60,000 nt of DNA from Liolophura sinensis (Eukaryota; Mollusca; Polyplacophora; Chitonida; Chitonidae), in the NCBI RefSeq assembly GCF_032854445.1, contig NC_088295.1, positions 36,862,510-36,922,509 of the forward strand, read 5' to 3'. The notes under the pieces are model-generated. The model worked only from the letters and a program-made list of their open reading frames with translations. It searched no databases and was not told the DNA's origin. Position numbers and translations under genes: made by a program. Positions 34,101 through 46,100 of the stretch are shown here, piece after piece. Every line of letters begins with the position of its first letter. The stretch's first letter is position 1.

Positions 34101-37100
34101 TAAAGTCATACCATTAGACTACCATGGCCCAACACACACCTACATTAACAATGTCATTTCTGATGTTGGATGTGTGCCTAGAAATGTACATGGGTGTTCA
34201 TTAATTAGTCCTCTACAGGGAAGGGGTGTGGGGACTATAGATTTGGACCCCATTTATACTGTCAATCTGTCAATCGTCTCATAAGTTTTCTGAACTTTTT
34301 CCAAAAATGGTTAATTATGTTGAATTGAAACTTGATACATGGCTTCAGCAAAACAAGATACAGACCTGGCAAGTTTCAGCTTTCGACCCCTACTCCCCTC
34401 ATCCAGTAGAGGCGGTCCTTTTTTGTCCAAACTGTTTTCCAAACTTTTTGAGGTGAAACTTATGACATTATTTCACTCTAACATGTTTACAGATCAATTT
34501 TTCTGAACTTATTTAATAATATTTCCTTGAAATGACATGACAAGATACAGGTCAGTGTTTGGGTTTTGTGCTGCCATGTAGCCTACATGTACAACCATAT
34601 ACTCAGTGGACACATGAGGTTAATTCTGTTGGGTGACCTGAGGTAATAGAGCAAACATGCACCCCCAGGGATAGAGGTTAGAGGGCTAACATTGGGTGGT
34701 GGGTCTGGTAAACAGCAGAGAGGTAAAGGCTGTAGTCTTCAGTATTAGACCTCATGGATGAGTAGGGATCTCCATGACAAGGCCAGGGCAGATGGAAGTG
34801 GAAACCACAAGATAGGGGGGGTTGGGGGGATCCTGAACTTAAATCAGATGAACAGTAAACATACCATAAATATCCCAATAGTAGTAGAGTTGTGAACAGG
34901 GCATTCTACATGTATGTAGTGTATACAGCCATGGTTAAATATATCCTACTTGTAAAGGCTGTAAATAGTCTAATAATCATACATGTGACTGAAAATATTC
35001 TAATAATATAGGCTGTTAATATCCCATAATCATATTTTCAACCTTTACAGTCACAAAGGGAGAATGGGTGTTCATTTTAAATACTGTATTAAAAAAAATA
35101 TGCTTATTCATGACTGAGCATGGGTGATTGAGCCAAATTTTACATACATTTATATCTGTTAACTTCATAGAGCATGTGTTTTACCTGAAAGAAAATCCTA
35201 ATCCAAAGCAGATGACTCCAGGATCCTGCTAGTCTTTTCAATTTTAACATCCATGTTACATAACTTGAACCTTTCACGAACTTAATGAACTTAATCGTAT
35301 AGTGAATATGCTACAGTGAATGCAGGAACAGCCACATCACCAAGTATTGAAAACTTGACATTACACATGTTGGTTTACATTTTACTCCATGTTTTGTGCA
35401 TGATGGATTTCACAGGAACAAGGAGGACTTGTGTAATATGCCCTGCTTGCCTTAGGCTACACTTAACCTCTGTAGTTCCTACTAGGGCAGACTGTCCAGG
35501 ATAATATAGGCAGGCTGTCTTCCAAGGAGAAAGATAATCTTGTAATTGACAGAAAGTAGATACATTTATCTGTATTGGATGAGAACCAATTGACTTCAAA
35601 TTTTGACTTGTCCATGAAATTGAATAAACATGGCTTGGCCCAGAATATCTTTAATGTGGAGAAAAGTAACCCATTGTGCGAGTTGAGACTCCCATACTTA
35701 AGACATTTAGACCTAGATGTTACAGAAACATGTGTCGGCCTTCTGTCCATTGCTGAGAGGGAACCCTATGCACATGTACTTAATAATTTGTACAGAAGAA
35801 CATGCAGGAGTACAGCTATTGAATATATAGGCAGATTAATATAGCGTAATCTGATGTCAGTTGATGATGCAACATTTATGCAAATTGCAATAGATCCTTA
35901 AATACGAGTAAAATCATGAAGGATAATTCAAAAAATGAAATGCAATGTGTTCAGTTTTCACAGGAACTGTTGTCAACATGCCTATCCTGTTATTGTATTT
36001 ACATACATGCATGTTAAGATTTTTGTGAATATAATTCGGAAGGAATTTGTAATATAAATCAGTACAATTGTTGAATATGGCCTTGTATGGGTAATGTCCA
36101 TCACTTATTGTTTACATAACATTGTCATATTATCATTGATGCCCATCATTCATTTATAAAACATGTAGCAGTTTTAGTCACATCATTGGTGGTCAGATGA
36201 AATAGCCAGGGCAGCTTGGGTTTCACCATATTACAAAATATAGGAGGAACAAGACATAGCATTTTAAAGGGATGTATTGCTGAAAGAAATTCAGAATTTT
36301 TGAGCTGGTGCAGCTAAATACTAATATGAGTTCCATTTAAATCTTAACTAAATGCCATGGTGGATATTTTCTGAAAAATCTAAATAATTATTCTGAAAGA
36401 ATTAAAAGGAGAAATCCATGACTGATGTAGGGTATTTACTCGATGAAGTAACATGCAAATGATGCTCCTAAACATTCGTACAATGCATTGTTCGCTTGTG
36501 GAACACACATGCAAACAAGAAAGTAGATGACAATGTGGACAGCTAATAACTGTCCACGTGAAAAAAGTAGAATGTGTAACTTAGCAGGGTAAATTGACAT
36601 TTCTAATGATATTATTATTGACAAAAATAAATTTGATGTTGCGCCCCAACATAGTGTTACTTAACTCTTTTTGCATTATCTTAACAGGAAGAAGTTGTCC
36701 AACTTTTTGCACTCTCATGACTGGAAACATGCAGCTAACTATGTGGCTAAACACTACATAGAGGAGGTGGATAGGAATGTGTACTTTGAGGACGTCCGTC
36801 TGCAGATGGATGCCAAGTTATGGGCAGAGGAGTACAACAGACACAACCCACCCAAAAAGGTAGTTACATCTGTAAGGCATGGTTAGGTGTGTAATGTTGG
36901 CCAAGATACAACAAAAGTAACTGTTTCAAGCACATGTACCCTTCTATTTATACTCACCAATGTGGTGACTGTGAGTTCAAGTCCAGCTCATACTGGCTTC
37001 CCCTGTGGCAGTACGTGAGAAGGTCTGCCAGCGACCTGCCCGGTTCCCTCCCATCATAATGCTGGCCGCTGTCATATAAGTGAAATATTCTTTAGTATGG

Positions 37101-40100
37101 TGTAAAACACCAATCAGATAAATAAATAAACAAATAATCAAGGTGGCTTTTTCAGTGTCTCTAGAAGTGGAGGCGGTGGGGCACGTAGCGTTAATAACAA
37201 CTTCCAAAGCTTCAGAGTAAATACAAGATGTTATCCCCACACTTCATTATGTCATTGATAAAGGTACCGGATAGTTAGGAACATTCATGGAAGAAGTGTA
37301 TCTGTGCATTTATGATATTGACACAAAAGTTCCTTTGCATGTTTATGTGCATGAAATGGGTAAATGGTAAATGCAGGTGTTACAATGTTGATTGGATGAA
37401 ATTTTGCTACATTAATTAATATTAGGCAGAAAGAAAATAAGTTTAAAGTGAATCTCAGTCAACCGAGTTTTGTTGTTGTTGTTGTAGGTGGACATATTCC
37501 AGATGTATGTGCTGGAGTTTACAAACAGACCTGGCTCCCCTCTCTACCATCTGGAGCACTTCATGTCTGGAGATTACATCAAGTACAACTCTAACTCTGG
37601 CTTTGTTGAGGAGACCCTGAGACATACTCCACAGGTGACTGAAGATTGAGACACAGATTGAGACATGAATTCTTGCAAATGTATACTAGACAGAATGATC
37701 TTCCCTGAAGTTACAGTTTTCTCCTCAGGTTTGGATAGAAGGACTAGGTATTAGGTTTTGAGCTTTCATATGGTGTATGCTATATCAGGAGATAATAAGA
37801 AAATATGAAATTTAAATTTTACCAAAATGCTTTTCAATTTTTAGAGATAAGTTAATTTGTATTTTAAAATATAGATGTATTTCTGAAAATTATATTATCA
37901 CATGACTGTATCAATCACAATATGTTTGACTTAATGCAACTTAAATTTTACAGTAGAATTATAAAACTCATTTCCGTAGACTGAATTAGTTTTTTAGCAC
38001 ATGTAAATTACAAGCAGTTAGGGAAGTGTTTTAATACCTGCTGCTTTTCACATCTGGGTTACACTTTGCCACATGTTTACGTTTTCTGTATCTCTTTCCA
38101 GGCCCTGAGTCACTTCACATTTGAACGATCTGGTCACACTCTGATCGTGGTGGACATCCAGGGGGTGGGGGATCTGTATACAGACCCACAGATTCACAGC
38201 ATTGATGGTACAGAGTACGGGGATGGCAATCTGGGAGCAAAGGGCATGGCTCTCTTCTTCCACTCCCATGTCTGTAACAACATTTGTCACAGCCTGCATC
38301 TGTCCCCCTTTGATTTGGCCAAATCAGAGGTAGCCACGCAGAAAAAGTTCATCAAGAGACAGGTATGGTAGTGGTTTAGTTAGTCTGTGTCTTTGCCAAC
38401 TTTTTGGCCACAAATAAATATTGAAAATATTCTTAAAATGCTTTTCTTACTTGATATGATGTTATTTATTTTGAGGCTTAAATAATTTGAACTTTAACCT
38501 TGTTTAGTTCGTTGATGATTATCTTCCATATAGGTTTGCTTCATTTTCGTTAAAAACTATTAAATAATGAAATGTCAAAGGCCCAGTGACACCCCCGTCA
38601 GATATAGAGTCATCTCTTACGATGGCAGTGTTTTATTGTTTTACAACTCATATCCTTTCTGCTTACGTCTATATTGTTGTATTTCTGTTTGGAAATGGAT
38701 GAAAGTTTTGATGACAAAAAGATACTAATTACTATATTGTGGTAATTGCCACAGTTATTATCACCGTGATGCCACACTTTCCTGTATGATTAAAAACTCT
38801 AATGATGCCTATTTATTTAAATCTACAGCAAAGTTTTGACCACACGGAGGTGCGTGGTAAGGAGGAGACGTGCGTGAGTGCGTCCCCTATTGACAGGTTT
38901 GATCTCACAAAGTTCCTGGCTAGGCAGCGCTCTGTCTCCACTAACAGCAGTGGTAACGGGTCCCCAGACATCGGAAGTCCCCTGACAGAGGAGGATACCA
39001 CGGAGGATGACCCCATGTCCCCTGATGGCTTCATGGGCAGGGTGAGGCGTACCAGGTTTATGAGCGAGTCGGACTCCATGTCTATGACTGAGGTGAGTAG
39101 CTAGAGTGTGAGAGTCGAGGAGTAGAGGGGCTGTTTTCATGAAAAATACTTACTGTTAAGTTGTCCTTAGCTAAGTGCACCTTATATTTCTACAACGTAC
39201 GTTGTCATAGTAGTTAAGGGCTTACTTAAGTAAGTGTGCTTCATGAAACTGACCTGAGAAGAGTAATGCTGCAATCTTTTTACAGATGCACCATGGCGGC
39301 AGAGAAACTTTGTTACCATATGGTGGCAGAGAAAACCTTATACCAGATGTGATACATGATACTTAGATGGCCTGATTTACTGTAGGAGAAAAAGTTTGGG
39401 CACCTACATGTATGCAAAACATTCTCTCATCTGTTGAAAGCAATAAGTTTTGATTAAACATCTTTTCTTTTTTCATTTTATTATATTTCCTTGTTTGGGG
39501 TGCAAATTCTCAGTTTATGGCATTCAAAATCGGCTTAGATCATATCCTGGCATGTAAATTTACTGGTACATACGAAAGACTCTCGGGGGCCTCAGGGGCT
39601 CAGTTAGTTAGCACACTAGTGCAGTGTAATGACCCAGGAGTCTCTCACCAGTGCGGTCGCTGTGAGTTCAAGTCCAGCTCATGCTGGCTTCCTCTCCGGC
39701 CGTATGTGGGAAGGTCTGTCAGCAAAACTGCCCGGTTTCCTCCCACCATAATGCTGACCGCCGTCGTATAAGTGAAATATTCTTGAGTACGGCGTAAAAC
39801 ACGAATCAGATAAATAAATAAATAAATCAAAAGATTCTCTGCTGGGCAATTGTATATGTGTAAAAGTGTTTTCAGGCAAAAGACAGAATTTTTCTCTTTC
39901 ATAGCCACACCATATCGTTGTACATTCATTTAGTTTAGATCAACATTTATATACACCTAGTAAAATTTTAATAAAGATGCTACATACTGTAAATGACCTA
40001 AAGTTTCGCATATGAGTTACTGTCGTTCACTTTCGCATGAACTGAGTTGGCAGAAAGATAGAGAAGTTGACAGAAGAGAGTGATCAGCCCTCGGTCCATT

Positions 40101-43100
40101 TCATTAATACCCTGCCTGGCATTTAACAGCTCTGGTGGCTAATCCTCGCCACATGGGGTCAAGTCACAGACAGTGAGGTGTGCAGGACTGTCGACTTATA
40201 GGCCTACTTGTACATCTCTAAATATACCCATGAATGAAATCAGAGAAGGTATTAAGATAGGCGATATCTATTACAAACCTTTAAATTTCAAACACTCGGG
40301 TTAGGCCTATGTGGAAGTCACCTCACACTGTTGTCTGGTGAATGGTTGTCTGCTGAGAGCCCTCATTATGCAACGACTATGTGTACTAATGTATTTCAGC
40401 TAAAAACACGTCACTGAGAAATATCTGTCATCAGCTTCCCGTGTCCATGTAATTCCAATTTAGTATGTCAATCTACACACACATGTAGTTTCATTACAAT
40501 CAAAGTCTTCCTTTGATTACCTTTCCCGAGTTTTGAAATTGGGAACTCCCACTAAACACAGAAAACATAGTTTCCAAAAACTACCACAACTACCTTTGAC
40601 CTCTTTTCGGTAGCACTGTGTGCAAGTCCGTCATATCATGTGTCAGACAGGATACAGGATTTGTCCATGTTGTTGACATATTAGAAGTGCGCACAACGCT
40701 GACGCCTGTATAGCAAAATGAAGTGAATGTTTTATGATTACTGGTATGCAAATATCCCCAGGTGTCGCCAGCGACAGGTAAGATTATTTTTTTGCTTTTT
40801 GTTGGCAAAAATCACGCCATAAACGGGTGGGCTATAATTGACACCTGGAGATCTTGAGTCCTGTCAGATTGTAAGTAGTTGCTTTAAAAGCAGTTTGAGT
40901 CATCATCTGCTGGTAATTTGCAAGTAAGGATTTGCAGGGTGATAAGTTCTGTTATAGCTTTGTGCATGGAGAGTCCTGCATGCATATTATAAACGCATAT
41001 TTGACATGCCACTCCACGTGTGTATAAAGGTACTGGGTGGTCACGCTCACGCTCATCAATCTCCAGAGAGGTTTCTCCCCAATTCCCTTTTATCATAAAA
41101 TGGAGAACATATAAAACAATCAACGTACACTTCTATGAAGTGAACCTTTATGTACTAAATTCACATAATCCCCTGACCACCGCTGATCTCAGGAAGAACC
41201 ACAATCAATGCAATGAATCATGGGATTCACTTTCCGAGTTTGAGGGTAAAACTTAAGGTCATTTACGGTATAAGTGGTAAATTTGTTTCTTCACTTAAAG
41301 TTACCTCAGATTGAATTTATAAACAGGTATGAGTTCATATAAGGATTATCACAAAAATGAAATCCATTGTATTCTTATACATACGTACATTTTAATACAT
41401 TTACTGTTTGTGTGCAAGCTTTGTACATGTAGGCACATTATGTTTACTTTCAGATACGCTTGCTTCAGTAGCAGTTTGTTCGGAAATGCAGGTGTTTAAA
41501 ATACGTGTACATGTATACAATTTTTGTAACTGAAAATATGTGTATCTACATGTAGGTTTTCTTAAACATAGTCTGGCATCAGATTTAAAGAATTACTTCA
41601 TGCGCATACGGTAGTTAATTTATATTCATTTTGTGAATTTGTGGTGAACCAGCCATTGCCATGCCCTCTCTCTCTTTAGGATCCCTCAGATAAACAAATG
41701 TGGGCTCAGGAATTCCGGGACACTGTATGTGATCAGCTGACTGAGTGATTTCTGTGTCGTCTTACATGAATGTCTGCCACATTCAGCTAGCTTACTAACC
41801 TACATGTACATGATATTTTCTCATAAATCTGTGCTAACCTCTGGGTGCTTCATAGGCTGTTACAGTAAATTCAGTAATTTGATGCACTTTTTGAAGTTTT
41901 AGTTGCCGTGTCAAGTTGTCGAGTTTTTGCGTAGTCCTACCTGTATAAAGTTCAACATGCAACCAACGTGTCCTCAGTGTAGTTATGTTCATTTGGATGC
42001 CTACATGTGTGCTTTGACATTCTAATAGAGTTGACTCCCATTGTAAGACATGGAGCTATGAGTTTGACTTCAGTTTGACATTTTTACACCTGTCCAATTC
42101 ATTGTGTACTTTTCTCCTGTGCAAAACATTCCGTTTGTTTACTCAAAGGTTTGGTATTTTTACAGTTTTGTTTTGCTTATAATATATTGTACAAAACAAT
42201 ATATTCTAGCATCCTGACCATAGCCAAGTCTGTTTGCATAAGAGTTTTGCTTAGGCTTTTTGTTTAGGCTTTTTGTTTGTAGGTTTGGGTTAGTAATTAC
42301 CTGCAAGTTATAATTGTTATCATGTAGCTGCTGGAATCGTTTCTGTTAATTTGTGTAAATTTGACATTGTGTGTGCAGGTTTATCTCTTGTTTTGAAAAT
42401 TTGTTGACTGTTCTTCAAAGCTGCTGATATATTTATTCTTTTGCTTATATTATAAAGGAGTTTATAATCATTTATAAAATAAATGAACTGGAGGTATTTT
42501 TGAGAGGAAAAATGGTTGAGAATATAGTTTTGTAGAATGACTAAATACATTGTGGTTCATAATGTTGCAGTGGATAAGTGATACATGTAGTCATTAAGTG
42601 ATGTGATTTATAACCAGTAACACTACCTGCAGGGTTCTGCTGTTTTGTACAGGAAATAAAAGAAACAAGCAAAAATAATGATAATTTAATGCAATATTAC
42701 CTTTTGACATCCTGAAATTAATTTTCTCTTTGATAAACCAGTGTTCTGTATTTGAAATTATTGTATTGCTCTCATTCGAACCTACCTTTTGTCTTGCCTT
42801 TTGATTTAGTTTTCTAGCAATGAAATAAAAACCTGTATGGTGTAATAAAGAGAAGTGAAGTCATCATCTTTTAACTTACTATACAGGCCATTGTGTGTTA
42901 ACATATTTTATGTGTTCATCATTATAATAATTAGGTTTACTGTCATCCACATTTTGAATCAGTTACTTGTAGCTCTTGCCAGTTTTGTGACAGCCAGTTT
43001 ATCATTACACTAACAAGCTCATCTTAACAACAGCGTACTAAGATTGTTCCTTGTTTTGTAATAGATGACAAACCTGATTTAAGGTTTGCCAGTCTCTATT

Positions 43101-46100
43101 AAACCAGTCTGCATATTTTAGTATGTCAAAACTACATGTACTCAGCAGATGTCAGAAGATTAATTCACATGAACAGTTTTTCTGCCTTAATTCTTCAACC
43201 TTTTCACATGTTTGCAAGGTGTCTATTGAGACATATTCTGAAGGCATTATTCTGTGTTGACTGATAAAATTTTACTTTGTGTGAAGCCTTGAAACTGGTC
43301 AGTCCAACCAATGTTGTTTTGTCACATTAAAAATCAAATTAAAAATGTCAATAAATTGCAGTGAAAATTGCTCTTTAATATGCGAAAAGGTCAAGTAATT
43401 AGGGTACTTTTTATTTTGAGTAAATGCATTTTTCCATTTGTTTATACCACAGTACTAAGCTTTTCTGTTTAACAATGCATTATCCATTTGTTTGTACTAC
43501 AGTACTAAGTTTAATCATTAAAATGGGTATTTCTGTGGGCTATGAATAAGTACTGAACCAAACAAATGAAGTCTGCGAACTGTATGTGTAAACCTGTTTT
43601 CAATTTATTACACTATTACAAAAAAAAATGAAAAAGTAAGTACAGTTCTTGTGTTTTATCTCAAAGCTGAGCATTACTGCTGTTTTGTGTTTATACTTAA
43701 TCCTCAAAGCTTGTTTTCATACTCCATTACAGGAGGAAGACCGTGAAGCCTTTGCAAAAGCATCGCGCATGAAGGCCCGACCGTCATGTATCGCCAACGA
43801 AATCAGCCTACTACAGCTGGCAAACAGGAAGCTGGTTATAGGGGACTCTGTTCTGGGCAAGGTCAGTTCATAATGGTTAGAGAAAATTTGTGCCAATCAG
43901 TTCAGCGTAAGACTGGACAAGCAATGAGCAAAAAGTATGACTGCCTTTGTATGAGAAATGTTTTGCTGTTTACATGCCTCTTGTTATTGTAATCTTGGTG
44001 TTTCTGGTTTATATTGAAAGATTGCTTTGTTCAAATGTTGCTGTCAAAGGCTTTGATGTTGACCTTTATTCCCTGTTTTTGGATGGAAAAATAAACAATA
44101 TGGCACTTAGAAACAAGGCAGAACAAGCACAAATTCAGGCTCATCATTGCATTCAGGCTTCTCGTTGATTGAATGCTGAAAGCTATAATGCTGAAAGCTA
44201 TAATGCCAGAAATTTGACCAACTGCCTGAAAACCAGAGCGACTTTATAGAGAGCTGCTTGTCGTAACAATGATGTTAATATTGCACACTTATTCCATGAA
44301 CGTCTGTCCTTGTTTCAAACAACTGGGTGATGTCTTTGTCACAGATCCATCATGAAATGGCCAAGTACCACGAGCTGGGACGGTTCTCCACAAACACCAA
44401 TGGCATGGAGCCTGAGGTGGACTGGGAGGCTGCCCTCTTCCATGAGGAGTATGCCGCTCAGCTGGGAGTCATGGAGGCTATTCTCACATTGGCCAAACTC
44501 TACCTGGGCATACAGAGGGATGTGCTGGTCAATGCCACAGTGCAGGTGAGAGGAGACTGCTCATGCAGGGAAAAAAAGGACACAACCCAGACTTTTTTTG
44601 TTGCCATATAAATTTTATTTTCTTTTATTTTATTCAAAGAAATGAACAGGGTCAGCCCATAGACAGAGCCTATATAAATGTCTCTCCACACCAATGCAAT
44701 GTGAAAGAACTGAGTCTTCTCTGCTATGATGATATTATAACATATGCTAAATTTATTATTATCCCGAGTTTTATTTATTTGATTGGTGTTTTACGCTGTA
44801 CTCAATAATATTTCACTTATACGATGGCGGCCAGAATTATGGTGGGAGGAAACCGGGCAGAGCCTGGGGTAAACCCACGACCATCTGCATGTAACTGGCA
44901 GACCTTCCCACATACGGCCGGAGAGGAAGCCAGCATGAGCTGGACTTGAACTCACAGTGACCGCATGGCTTAGAGACTTCTGGGTCATTACGTCCAGATT
45001 TTTAATCACATGCTTGTTAAGGAATGGTGTTCATATCTCGTTGTTGTCATGATTACTTCAATAATTGTCCGCATGCCAAAATCTTAAAAGTTGAGGAAAG
45101 TTTATATCTATTGGTGTCTTTATCACCAAATCTCTTCAGCTCTGCTGCTAGTGTTACTAGAAATCACTTCAAATTTATTTCACATAATTTTGTTGAATCG
45201 CAGAGTGGTCATGTCTGACATGTTCTTTGGCACTGAGTGTACATGCTGAGCAATTTCAGCTAGGTTTTTCTTATGAATGGACCTTAATTCAGGTAGAATT
45301 GAACATGTATAAGCGCATGAAAGAGGACTATAATGTGTGCATTGTGTATTACACCAGCCACATTTATAGTAAATAAATGGTTGTATGTTTGCAGCCTACA
45401 GATGAGAACATCAACAAAGGGCTGGACTACATGTGTCAGGCAGCTGATGCTGGGGACAGAGGAGCCATGTTGTTTATGGCCAGGGCGTTCGAGACTGGCC
45501 AGGGGCTAGGCACCAACAGGTAAGGCAAATAAAGTTCTTTGTATGTAGTCCCTTAGTTGAGCACATTGCTAAGCACTTTAAGCATTATGCAACCAAATTT
45601 CATACCAGAGTTAAGCTTCAGGACTATTGTTAGCATTCAGCTTAAATGGCTGTGTATTTCGGGTTTTTCTTCAGGTTTATGTTACTCATATGGGGAAAGG
45701 TCTGCAGATGGTCGTGGGTTTTACTCAGGCTCTGCCTGCTTTCCTCCAACCAAAATACTGGCTGTCATTGTACAGCCTAAAAGTCCAGTCTGTTAGATGT
45801 AGCTGGTCGCGTCCAGATTTCTGGTTACTATACTTGGTTTCCTCTTGTATTTGATTACTTTCATTCATTCCTAAACCTGATCAAGTTATACTGACCAAGT
45901 TTCAGGTGAGATATTCTCAAATACAATGTAAACAATGATCCAACAAGTAAAACACCAAATCCAATGAATAAATATGTATTTTGTGCTGCTGTTGTTGCAG
46001 AACACGATCTTGGGAAGATGCGGCTGAGTGGTATGAACAAGCCATTAACACGACAGATAATGATGAGGGAGGGGAGTATGATGCTACCATGGATGACCCG

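Larger units (their letters stand above)
29191..36687 (+). other. EEF2K: EEF2K intron 2 (7.5 kb)
   Basis: Long intron within the kinase-domain coding region. It contains a family 3 SINE (29432-29752), a dispersed repeat (34200-34420), a C-rich tract near 32935-32948 and many TACATGTA palindromes. No other exon is recognised. Confidence 0.85.
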
